The translations under genes and the position numbers were made by a program. A model generated the notes under the pieces. The model did no database searches. It saw only the letters and a list, made by a program, of their open reading frames with translations, and was not told the DNA's origin. Positions 43,411-52,409 of a stretch of DNA of 64,000 bases are shown piece after piece. The DNA is taken from NCBI RefSeq assembly GCF_003014695.1, contig NZ_PYAS01000016.1:180210-244209 (forward strand). Direction: 5' to 3'. Position 1 is the first letter of the stretch; the number at the start of each line of letters is the position of its first letter. Source of the stretch: Dyadobacter jiangsuensis (GTDB lineage Bacteria > Bacteroidota > Bacteroidia > Cytophagales > Spirosomataceae).

Positions 43411-46400
43411 TTAGTTTAAAATCAGAACCCGTTTGTACAGCACCGACTTACCCGCCCGGACGGTAACGATGTAGGTATCCTGCTCATAACCAGTGAGCAC
43501 GACATCGAACACGTAGTCTTTCTGCCCTTTCTTTTCATCAGCCAACACGAGCGCATTGGTCGTCGAATTGGTAATGGCAAGGCTCACATCCGTGGTTTTG
43601 GCGAGCTTGACCGTTACCGTAAACCGCCCGAAGTTCGGGTTGGGCGCTGCCACCATTTCCTGGATCACATTAATGTCCTGGTAATGCAATAGCGAGTCGG
43701 TCTGATCGATATCGTCCTTGTCGAAAATCTTGATATTGCGGATCTTGGTATTGATGCAATCCCCCTTTTTAGCGATCATTTTGACCGGGTATTCACCGGG
43801 CGATACCACCGCGAATGCCAGGCGGGTAATCTGGTTGGAAATGATCTCGGCCGGACCCGGCAGCTGCCATTCTATCTCATCCGGGGTTGGCTGGGAAATA
43901 TCCAGCACCCGGACCGTATCACCGACAAACGCCTGGACGGTCATCAGAAAGTCTGCTTTGAGGGCATTGTTGTTATTGATCAGCGTGTACTCGCGGGTGA
44001 TGCTGCATCCGGTGGAATTACTAATTACGAGCTTGTAGGTACCAGGCTCGACGGCCGTGAGCGTCTGCTCATTGCGGGCCTGAGTAATTTCCTGCTCTTT
44101 ATAATACCAAACAGTGGATTTGCCCGCATTGCCGGCCTGCAATATTACCTCCTGTCCCTTGCAAACTGGCTCGGCGACCGGGAAGCCGACCGCATCGAAC
44201 TGGTCAGGTGCGGCTATTGAAACGGTAGAGACTGAAACGCAGCCATTGGCATCCTTTGCCTGAACGGCATATTTGCCCGCACCAATTCCCGTCACATTCC
44301 AGGTATCGGTGGTTTGTGAAACCGTGCCGGCCGGCATCGTTACATTGTAAGGCATCGTCCCGCCCGAAAGCTTTACGCTGATACTGCCATTAGCCTCGCC
44401 CGCACAGACCGGGGCCTTCCAGCTTACCTGGCTGGCCAGCGCCTTGGGCCACACCAGCCTGACCGAGCTTACCGTATCCTGGCAGCCCTTCCGGTCGGTA
44501 ACCTTGAAGGTATATTCGCCCTGGGAAAGCCTTTCAAATACAGGCAAAGACTGCTGGGCCGTGTTGTCTTTCTGATAGGAATAGCCGCCATTGCCGCCCT
44601 TTACAGCCAGGGTGATCGTCCCATTCTGTTCTCCGGCGCATAACGGGTCGGTTTTGCGCATTAAAGAAAGATCCAGGACCTCGGGTTGGCTAATGCGCAA
44701 AGCCGTTGTCTGCTGGCATTCCATCGCATCTTTCACCCAGAACTTATAATCCCCTGCGGCAAGGCCCGTAAACAGGCTGTCCGAATAGTACTGCGCCCCG
44801 TCAAGCGAATAGCGGTACACCGGCGTGCCGCCTGTCGCCGCGATCCGGATCGAGCCGCTTTTTTCGCCATAACACCGCACAGTGTCCTGGTTCATTGCCG
44901 CGAGTTTCAAAAGGGAAGGCTGGACAACCGAAACAGTTTTGGAAAACGTGCAGCCTGCCGCATCCTTCACATTCACGCTATAGGAACCTGCGACCAGGCC
45001 CGCGAAGGTTGATGTGGTACTGTAAGCACCGCTATTGAATGCGAATTGATATGCACCCGGTGCCCCGCCCGATGCGGTCACAGCGATCTGGCCGGTCTTG
45101 TCGCCAAAGCATTTATTGTTGGTAATATTGATAAGTCCGTCGAGCGCTTCGGGCTGCGAAAGCAGTATTTCAAGCTTATCGATACATCCGTGGCTGTCGG
45201 TGATTTCGACCGGGTAAGTCTGTGAGGCCAGACTGGCAAATTTGAAGATGCCGTTACCGGCATTATAATTCTGCCCGTTAAAAAGCGCTTTATAGCCGGG
45301 AGTGCCACCTTTCACATCCAGGGTAATGCTGCCGCTGGATTGCCCGAAGCAAACCGGCTGCGCAGTGCTGTAAGTGGACACGATTTTCTCCGGCCATTTC
45401 AGGCTGACAGAGGGCATGTCTGCCTTACAGCCCCGGCGGTCGGTGACCGTAATAGCAAACTGGCCCTGTCCGAGACCCTGGAAGACATTACCGGCTTGGG
45501 CAGAGCCGTTGTCCAGCGTATACTGATAGCCGCCATTACCGCCCTTAGCACTGGCGGTTACCACCCCGTCCTTGCTTTCAAAACACAGCGGATCGGATTT
45601 GCTTGCTAGGGCAAGCGTGAGTACTTCCGGCTGCGAAAGCTGGATTTCCCCTGACCCAGCACAGCCCCTGCTGTCTTTGACCGAGAATTTGTATTTACCC
45701 ACCGGCAGACCGGCAAACCGGTTATCGGTCAGATAATCGTTTCCATTGATGGAATAACTGTAATCCGGTGTACCACCCGAGGCGGCGATCTCAACCACGC
45801 CATTAGACTCGCCATAGCAGCGGACCGTGTCCTGATAAACCGGGACAACGGTCACAGCGCTCGGTTGAATCAATTCTATTCGCTGCGAGCTGACACACCC
45901 GTTGGCGTCTTTGACGGCCGCGTGATAGGTAGTGGCAGTCAATGCGTTGAACCTACCCGAAGCCACAAAATCAGTCCCGTTCAGGGAATAGGTATAGGCC
46001 GGAGTACCACCACTACCGATAAGCTCTATTGAGCCGGTTTTGTCCCCGTTACAGCTATTATCGGTTTTGGTAAATGTGCTTGTAAGTGGCGAAGGCTGGG
46101 TGAGCGTCACACGCAAGCTGTCCAGGCAGCCCATGCTATTCTTTGCATAGATATTGTAGGTACCAATCGCAAGGCCATTGAATGTCCCATCGGCACCAAA
46201 CGGACCGCTGCCGATCGCGTAGGTAAATGGCCCAACGTTGTTATCGCCTTTCACTGCGATCACGCCCGTGTTGCCGCCGTAGCAGAGCACGTTTTGCCGG
46301 GAGACCAGCGTCAAATCGGCCCGGTTCTGCTCCTTGATTTCAATGCCCAATACGGTTTTACATGATAGTGGGTTATCCTGGATTACCACCGAGTAAACAT

Positions 46401-49400
46401 TCGGGTGAAGATTCGTGAAACTTCTGTCCGAGGTAAACGCGCCGCCATTGAGCGAGAGCTGGTAACTACCGCTGCCGCCGGTAATGCCAGTGATGTTCAG
46501 ACTGGCCACCGGCGTTGAGCAGCTCACGGGTGCTATGCTGTATGTGGCCTTAATCCCGCCCGGGATTGTCAGATCGACTTCCTTTTTATAAGAACAAAGC
46601 TCGTCGGCTACCGTTACAATGTAGGTCCCATTCAAAAGGCCGGTAAAATTCGGACTGTCCGAAAAGCTGTTTTGCGAGCTGATGCTGTACTGATAAGGCG
46701 GCCTGCCCCCATTTGCATTCACTATGCTGATCGAGCCGTCCTGACTGTTGCAGCTGGTGGGAAGCGTTTTGGAAACATCGTAGCGGATATTCGAATTCTT
46801 CGGAACAATAGCCAGTGCAAATTCCTTCTTGCAACCGCTCTGGTCCTGGGCGGTAATGGTATAGTCGCCTGCCATCAGGTCATCGAAGGCGCCATTAGCG
46901 CTGGTAACAGGATTGACCGGGCGGAATTTGAAGTCCGTGCCCGTCAGCGTGTAGGTAAACCCACCGGCGGAACCGGTTGCCGAAAGCTGCGCCTCGCCTG
47001 TTTCGTAGTACTCGCAATCCACATCCTTTTTGCTGATCAATGAAACAACAATGTCTGTCGGCTGCGAGAGCGCAATGCCTGCCAGGGTAAACGTGCAGCC
47101 ATTGGCATCCTTTCCGAATACAGAATAGGTGCCCGCTGAAAGGTTATTAAAAATCTCCGAACCCTGGAACTGCGTGTTGTCAAGCGAGACCTGGTAAGGC
47201 GCGGTCCCGCCATTGTTTTTGACCTGGATCATCCCCTGATTATTACCATAGCAGCCCAGGTTCGCCTGCGAGGCGAGCGTGACCGTATAGGCCTGTGCAG
47301 GCTGCGCTACCGTAGCGGTCACCGGTTTGGTGCAACCGTTGGCATCTTTCACCGTAAAGCGGATCTGCGCCCCAGGCAAACCCGGGAACAACGGCGCGGA
47401 CTGAAAATTCGTCGAATCGCGCGAGAATCTGTAAGGGCTTACCCCTCCGGATGCCGCAAGGGTCACCGAACCGTCTGAGCCGCCAAAGCATTTGACCGCC
47501 GTCTGAGAAGCTACCGAAGCCAGCAGCTCGGTAGGCTGCGTAAGGGTTACGGCAGGCGTTTCCAAAAGGCAACCCTGCGCGTCCTTCACCCACACTTTGT
47601 AGGTGCCTATTACCAGAGAGGAAAAAGTAGCCGGGGTCTGATAGCTTGTCCCGTTGATGGAATATTGATATGGCGCCGTGCCCCCTGAGGCGCTCGTCTG
47701 GATCATACCACTGTTGCCATTGTAGCAAAGCACCTGGCTGCTGATGGTCGTAGTGGCGGCCAGTGCAGATGGCTGGGTAATGTCTACGGTAATGCGGCGC
47801 ACACAGCTGTTGGCGTCTTTGACAAAAAAGGGCGTACTTCCCGCGCTCAATCCGGCAAACAGGCCGGCAGCCTGATAGTTAATCGAATCCTTCGAAAAAG
47901 TGTAAGCACCTGTTCCGCCCGTGGCGGTAAGGCCTACAGACCCATCGGTATTACCAAAACACTTGACATTGGTCTTGGTGAAAGCAGGCTCGATACGGGT
48001 TGGCTGGGTAACGCTCACAATAGGCGCAGCCTGCGTACAACCATTGCCGTCGCGCGCTGTTACCTGGTAGTCACCCGCCTTTAAACCGCTGAATACAGGG
48101 CTACCCGAAAAGTCGGTACCATTGATCGAATATTGCAAAACACCGCTCCCGCCGGTCGCTGCGGCGGTGATCTGGCCGTTGGTTCCGTCAAAGCAGCTTA
48201 CCGCTGCGCTGGCCGCCGCTAATAATGTAATTTTGGAGGGCGACAGGATTTCTCCCTTCACAGCCACTTTACAGCCATTGGCATCTTTTAATATAAATGT
48301 GGTAGTGCCCGCGCTGAGCGTGGAAAATATCGGGAAAGTCTGGAAATTGATACTGTCTTTTGCGTAGGTGTAAGGCTGAGTACCGCCTGCACCTGCAAGC
48401 GTCAGCGAGCCGTTTGCCCCGCCAAAGCAGGATACGTCCGTTTTAGCAGTAACCGAAGCCGAAAGCACGCCCGGCTCGGTTACAGTTACAATAGCAGATT
48501 CCTTGATGCAGCCCGCTGCGTCTTTGACCCACACCTTATAATTCCCCGGTGCCAGGCCGGTAAAACTTTCCGCGGCAGCATATTGGGTGCCATTGATCGA
48601 AAACTGATAAGGAGCTGTGCCTCCCGATGCATTGGCTAGAATCACCCCGTCGGCCAAGCCATTGCAGGAAACGGCCGATTTGAGTGCTGCCGAAATCAGA
48701 AGTTCGGCCGGCTGCGCGATGACAGCGTCCACAGAGACCGAGCAGGCATTGTCTTTGACAACCACCTTATAAGTACCTGCCGCAAGACCAGCGAATGTAG
48801 GCGAAGCCTGGAAGCTGCCGCCATTATCGCTCGAATAAGATAATGCCCCATTGACGACAGAACCTGCCGTGCTGATAACAAATGAGCCCGTGGCTCCGCC
48901 AAAACAGCTTACATCCTGCTTGGAGGCAATCGTTGCCAGCAGTTTGCTCGTCGTTTTGATCGTATCTGTTACCGATGCCACACAGCCATTGTTGTCCTTG
49001 ACCGAAAAAGAATAGGCCCCGGCTGAAAGCCCTGGAAAGGTAGCATTGCTACCAAAAGCGCCATTTCCCACCGCATACAAATATGGAGCAGCCCCGCCCG
49101 AAGCCTGAATAGTGACAGAACCGCTGGCGGCACCCGCGCAGCTTTCGTCCGTTTTGGAGGCCACCGAAACCTGCATCGGTGTGGATGAACCCACCGTAAC
49201 CGAGCGCGTGGCCGTACAGCCCGACGCGTCGCGGACATGCACTTGATACGTCCCGGCCGCAAGGCCTGAAAATACATCGCTTGCAACATAAGCGCCCGAG
49301 TTCAACGTATATTGCAGCGGCGCAAGGCCGCCCGAAGTGCCTACCGTGATTTGCCCGGTATTCGAGCCTGTGCACGCCACATCGGTCACCGTAGGGTTAA

Positions 49401-50517
49401 TGATAATATCTGCCGCTACCTGAAACTGCTGGCGGGTGTAGAGGACCCCGTCTACCAGCACGCTCACCCACTGGGCGCCCGAGGACATACCCGTCCAGGT
49501 GACGGGCGTGCTGTAATCCAGGCCCGCACCCGAGCCCGGGTTTAAGCTGCCGCTTGACGCGCCGTACTCGACAAACCTGCGCAGTTCGTCGATCAGTACA
49601 TTATCGGCGTATGCCCGGTAGTAAACCCCGTCATAGGTAACCTTGTATACTGTATTGGGTGTGGCCGGATAAGTCGTTTTGGTAAAATTTCCTCCCAGCG
49701 CCGCCTTCTCGATGCTGAATGCGCTGTTGCCTACCTGACGGATCGCCATCGCTTTAAAGCCGAACGACAGGTCACCCATGGGGTCCACCCCGCCGTGGCG
49801 GTATTCCAGCGAAACCGGTACCTGGCCCGAGAAGTGGGTATTACTTTCCAGCTTGACAGCCGTATTGCTGGTGATCGACCCGTCCGCATTGATCGTGTAG
49901 GTCGGCGTTCCCTGGTAGCCGTTGAAGTTAATTTCATAACCGCCCGGGTTGAGCCCGGTTGGCCCATTGGTGAGCGGAGCGCCATTGACCAGGAATTTCC
50001 CGTTCGTCTGGGGACTGAACACATAGTAGCTCACCTGGCCATGCGAGTCGATATTAATAGGCGAGCATTTGCCGACTTGCAGGGGCGTGCTCAGCTTCGA
50101 GTACGGCGGATATTCGTCTGCCGGGCCAATACCATTTCCATTGTGCCCTGCGCCTGGCGCCACCTCCACATACACGTAATCGTCCTTGACCGTCTGCTGG
50201 AAAGCGGCACTGCCGCAGTCGTCTGTCACGCGGAACGTATCACCGGGTTTGATCAGACCGAAGTCCATTTCAAATGCATAGTAGCCTCCGACAATAAACT
50301 TGGTCACGAGTTGCGAAGCAGGCACCTGTGCGCCATTGATCAAAAGGTGAATTTGCGCGGGATCACCGCACGGTGAACCATATACTTCCAGCTGCCGGTC
50401 GGTATATTTGACCGGGTTCATGAAAAGTTTATTCTGGGCGAACGCTGCCACAGGCAGCATTACCGCGCAAAGAAGCAGTGCTGGCAAACACAGCAGTTTA
50501 CCGCGAAAATTACGCAT
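43411..50517 (-). CDS. SprB-repeat giant adhesin with T9SS C-terminal domain
   Basis: 2368 residues. A signal peptide ends AAFAQ (about 28). Residues ~30-370 form a beta-rich head with jellyroll-like character. About 22 SprB-type repeats of ~80 residues then follow, each with a GGxxPYxYSxNG...F.GLxAGxYxVxVKDxNGC pattern. After ~2150 there is a PKD-like region (EWQLPGPAEIISNQITRL) and a C-terminal type A T9SS signal (APNPNFGRFTVTVKLAK, ending YKRVLILN). It should be secreted by the T9SS and held at the surface. SprB in Flavobacterium is the motile gliding adhesin; repeats alone do not prove gliding. It is second in the ~23-kb operon and is followed by the barrel gene after 7 bp. Confidence 0.88.
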   Translation of the reverse strand: MRNFRGKLLCLPALLLCAVMLPVAAFAQNKLFMNPVKYTDRQLEVYGSPCGDPAQIHLLINGAQVPASQLVTKFIVGGYYAFEMDFGLIKPGDTFRVTDDCGSAAFQQTVKDDYVYVEVAPGAGHNGNGIGPADEYPPYSKLSTPLQVGKCSPINIDSHGQVSYYVFSPQTNGKFLVNGAPLTNGPTGLNPGGYEINFNGYQGTPTYTINADGSITSNTAVKLESNTHFSGQVPVSLEYRHGGVDPMGDLSFGFKAMAIRQVGNSAFSIEKAALGGNFTKTTYPATPNTVYKVTYDGVYYRAYADNVLIDELRRFVEYGASSGSLNPGSGAGLDYSTPVTWTGMSSGAQWVSVLVDGVLYTRQQFQVAADIIINPTVTDVACTGSNTGQITVGTSGGLAPLQYTLNSGAYVASDVFSGLAAGTYQVHVRDASGCTATRSVTVGSSTPMQVSVASKTDESCAGAASGSVTIQASGGAAPYLYAVGNGAFGSNATFPGLSAGAYSFSVKDNNGCVASVTDTIKTTSKLLATIASKQDVSCFGGATGSFVISTAGSVVNGALSYSSDNGGSFQASPTFAGLAAGTYKVVVKDNACSVSVDAVIAQPAELLISAALKSAVSCNGLADGVILANASGGTAPYQFSINGTQYAAAESFTGLAPGNYKVWVKDAAGCIKESAIVTVTEPGVLSASVTAKTDVSCFGGANGSLTLAGAGGTQPYTYAKDSINFQTFPIFSTLSAGTTTFILKDANGCKVAVKGEILSPSKITLLAAASAAVSCFDGTNGQITAAATGGSGVLQYSINGTDFSGSPVFSGLKAGDYQVTARDGNGCTQAAPIVSVTQPTRIEPAFTKTNVKCFGNTDGSVGLTATGGTGAYTFSKDSINYQAAGLFAGLSAGSTPFFVKDANSCVRRITVDITQPSALAATTTISSQVLCYNGNSGMIQTSASGGTAPYQYSINGTSYQTPATFSSLVIGTYKVWVKDAQGCLLETPAVTLTQPTELLASVASQTAVKCFGGSDGSVTLAASGGVSPYRFSRDSTNFQSAPLFPGLPGAQIRFTVKDANGCTKPVTATVAQPAQAYTVTLASQANLGCYGNNQGMIQVKNNGGTAPYQVSLDNTQFQGSEIFNNLSAGTYSVFGKDANGCTFTLAGIALSQPTDIVVSLISKKDVDCEYYETGEAQLSATGSAGGFTYTLTGTDFKFRPVNPVTSANGAFDDLMAGDYTITAQDQSGCKKEFALAIVPKNSNIRYDVSKTLPTSCNSQDGSISIVNANGGRPPYQYSISSQNSFSDSPNFTGLLNGTYIVTVADELCSYKKEVDLTIPGGIKATYSIAPVSCSTPVASLNITGITGGSGSYQLSLNGGAFTSDRSFTNLHPNVYSVVIQDNPLSCKTVLGIEIKEQNRADLTLVSRQNVLCYGGNTGVIAVKGDNNVGPFTYAIGSGPFGADGTFNGLAIGTYNIYAKNSMGCLDSLRVTLTQPSPLTSTFTKTDNSCNGDKTGSIELIGSGGTPAYTYSLNGTDFVASGRFNALTATTYHAAVKDANGCVSSQRIELIQPSAVTVVPVYQDTVRCYGESNGVVEIAASGGTPDYSYSINGNDYLTDNRFAGLPVGKYKFSVKDSRGCAGSGEIQLSQPEVLTLALASKSDPLCFESKDGVVTASAKGGNGGYQYTLDNGSAQAGNVFQGLGQGQFAITVTDRRGCKADMPSVSLKWPEKIVSTYSTAQPVCFGQSSGSITLDVKGGTPGYKALFNGQNYNAGNGIFKFASLASQTYPVEITDSHGCIDKLEILLSQPEALDGLINITNNKCFGDKTGQIAVTASGGAPGAYQFAFNSGAYSTTSTFAGLVAGSYSVNVKDAAGCTFSKTVSVVQPSLLKLAAMNQDTVRCYGEKSGSIRIAATGGTPVYRYSLDGAQYYSDSLFTGLAAGDYKFWVKDAMECQQTTALRISQPEVLDLSLMRKTDPLCAGEQNGTITLAVKGGNGGYSYQKDNTAQQSLPVFERLSQGEYTFKVTDRKGCQDTVSSVRLVWPKALASQVSWKAPVCAGEANGSISVKLSGGTMPYNVTMPAGTVSQTTDTWNVTGIGAGKYAVQAKDANGCVSVSTVSIAAPDQFDAVGFPVAEPVCKGQEVILQAGNAGKSTVWYYKEQEITQARNEQTLTAVEPGTYKLVISNSTGCSITREYTLINNNNALKADFLMTVQAFVGDTVRVLDISQPTPDEIEWQLPGPAEIISNQITRLAFAVVSPGEYPVKMIAKKGDCINTKIRNIKIFDKDDIDQTDSLLHYQDINVIQEMVAAPNPNFGRFTVTVKLAKTTDVSLAITNSTTNALVLADEKKGQKDYVFDVVLTGYEQDTYIVTVRAGKSVLYKRVLILN

Positions 50518-50525
50518 ACGAAATA

Positions 50526-51809
50526 CTATTGGGTAATGGTGATTATATCGTCAAGATCCTGGTCATAAAGGGTGCTGCCATTGTCTGAAAGGTAGGCGAT
50601 CCTTACCGCGTAAGCCCCGGGTTTGATATCGGCAGGCAGGCTGATCAAGAGCTGCTTACCGGCTGCCGAATAGATCGCATTCTGATTATACTGCACAGAC
50701 TGGCCCAACAATTGAACCTGGTAAAAACGCGCATTCAGTTTTTCAAAGGCGCGCGTGGTCATCGTGACAGTCTCGGCTGCGCGGTAGCTGACCTTATTAC
50801 CTTCGAATCCGGTGATGAAGGGCAACTCTTTACTATACACGCGGATGGTTTGGGCTGCATCCGTCCACGCTTTTTCGCCAGAAAAGATGAAAACCGACAG
50901 CTTGTAGTTGCCAGGAGGCAGATTCATTTTGTGAATCGGATCAAACAGATCAGAAACCAGCTTCGACTCGTTCTTCTCGAAAGGGCTGCATATGAATTCA
51001 CCCTTATCTCCCAGCGCATACAGCCTGTAATCATACCTTTCCGGCCACAAAAAGCGGCCTGCCACCATAAGCGTATCACCTTCTAAAATATTACTGCGCC
51101 TGATGGAGCTGATCACAGGTAAAGGGACACGTACCAGCAATGATTTCACCGACACTGCCTGGGTATTGCCTTTTGCCATTTTGACCCGGTATCCGCCGGG
51201 CTCGATTGTCTCGGGAATAGTAATGGTTAACCGGGTCGAGTCGATCAACTTGAAATTTACTTTGGTCTCTTTCCCCGACGAGCCGGTAAGCGCGATCTGA
51301 ATGGATGAGGTAAACCCATCGAAATGCTTCCCGATCAGGCTCACAGCCTCTCCTGCGCGAACTGTATCTTTTGAAAAGCCGGCGATCACTGCTGCAGGCT
51401 GCGGCAAAGCACTTACTTTAACTGTATAGGCTTTTTTGGAACCGTCAGCCGCGACAACCGTGTAGACCACCTCACGCGAAAAATCCTGTGGAACTGATGC
51501 CGCAGGTACAAGCATCGCACCCACACTGATGTCAATTTGGGGGACCAAATCAGAAAGCACGGACCCATATTCCACAGAAACTCGTATAATTCCCGACTTC
51601 TCGTCAATGCTTATATCAGCAGCGGGATAGATTGGAAGCACAAATGATAAAATCTGGTGCTCCGATGGTAGTTTTTCCGGCTTTTTACACGAAAAAGCAA
51701 CAGCAAACAGCACGAGCCATAGGAGCGATAAGCTCTTAAAAGAACCGCTGCCAGAATGGCTAAAATCACCCCCAAAAAACAAATTTTTAAATAATAAAAT
51801 TGCTTTCAA
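50526..51809 (-). CDS. IPT/TIG-domain lipoprotein, first gene of the operon
   Basis: 427 residues. The lipoprotein signal is long: the hydrophobic part (LSLLWLVLFAVAFSC) ends in lipobox AFSC near residue 41, so an internal start may be used. The N-terminal mature part is a DUF5018-like/SusE-like Ig fold (VVYTVVAADGSKKAYTVKVSA), followed by two or three IPT/TIG-type modules (VIAGFSKDTVRAGEAVSLIGKHF; PVISSIRRSNILEGDTLMVAGRF). It is probably an outer-membrane-anchored surface lipoprotein that supports the large adhesin encoded 8 bp downstream. It leads the minus-strand operon that ends with the toxin and immunity genes. Confidence 0.8.
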   Translation of the reverse strand: MKAILLFKNLFFGGDFSHSGSGSFKSLSLLWLVLFAVAFSCKKPEKLPSEHQILSFVLPIYPAADISIDEKSGIIRVSVEYGSVLSDLVPQIDISVGAMLVPAASVPQDFSREVVYTVVAADGSKKAYTVKVSALPQPAAVIAGFSKDTVRAGEAVSLIGKHFDGFTSSIQIALTGSSGKETKVNFKLIDSTRLTITIPETIEPGGYRVKMAKGNTQAVSVKSLLVRVPLPVISSIRRSNILEGDTLMVAGRFLWPERYDYRLYALGDKGEFICSPFEKNESKLVSDLFDPIHKMNLPPGNYKLSVFIFSGEKAWTDAAQTIRVYSKELPFITGFEGNKVSYRAAETVTMTTRAFEKLNARFYQVQLLGQSVQYNQNAIYSAAGKQLLISLPADIKPGAYAVRIAYLSDNGSTLYDQDLDDIITITQ

Positions 51810-52188
51810 ATGCGTGTAGTAAGTTCGTTAAAATGAAGTATTAGTAAATATCGTTTCATCAATATATGGAAATATTGGGAGCGCTAACTTAGAAGATTTT
51901 TTTAATTAATAAAAAGCAAGTGAAGTTATTAATTTTCAATAGATATTGATTGAATAGTAGTTTATAGAAACAATTCTATAAAATTATGGTTATTGAAAAC
52001 AAACTCTCATACAACCACAATTGTCGTATTTTGTCTGCCGAAAACAATCTACATTCTACATAATACAGGTTATTTATTTTTGCTTTGGGGCGTGACTATT
52101 GACATATAAATCAATATTTTAAGAAAAAAAAACTCAGCAAGTATATCTTTATTTCAATGAAAAAAAATTCTACACGAATATCGTTTTC

Positions 52189-52233
52189 AATATTCTACAA
52201 ATAGAGAAAACAGTATGAATTTTGTAGAATATT
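52189..52233. promoter_or_regulatory. 13-bp inverted repeat, candidate operator
   Basis: AATATTCTACAAA (52189-52201) and TTTGTAGAATATT (52221-52233) are perfectly complementary with a 19-bp spacer. The core TTCTACA occurs twice more upstream. The right arm covers the expected -33 region of the promoter whose -7 box is at 52251-52258, so binding would affect that promoter and perhaps the divergent operon. Confidence 0.55.
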
Positions 52234-52250
52234 ATTTATTAATCCGACAA

Positions 52251-52258
52251 TATCTTTG
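52251..52258 (+). promoter_or_regulatory. Candidate -7 box for the thioredoxin-like gene
   Basis: TATCTTTG is an exact TAnnTTTG element. It would start transcription near 52265, leaving a leader of about 145 bases before the ATG at 52410. Confidence 0.45.
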
Positions 52259-52409
52259 CCGGGCAGCAGTAAATGGAAAAGCCCGCATCCGTATTTTCAA
52301 TAAAATCAAATATTGATAGATTTGTGGCGATTGTCAAAAGAAGGGTTCGTTGCCCGCTAAAATTCCACTACCAATAGTTACCCATTTTATTTTTTAGCTC
52401 ATCCCGCCC

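Larger units (their letters stand above)
51810..52409. other. AT-rich divergent intergenic region
   Basis: 600 bp without a gene between the surface-protein/toxin operon (minus) and the thioredoxin-like gene (plus). It is much more AT-rich than its surroundings. The heptamer TTCTACA occurs at 52054, 52168 and 52193, and inverted at 52223-52229. A plus-strand promoter box is at 52251. I did not find a clear TAnnTTTG box for the minus-strand operon. Confidence 0.6.
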
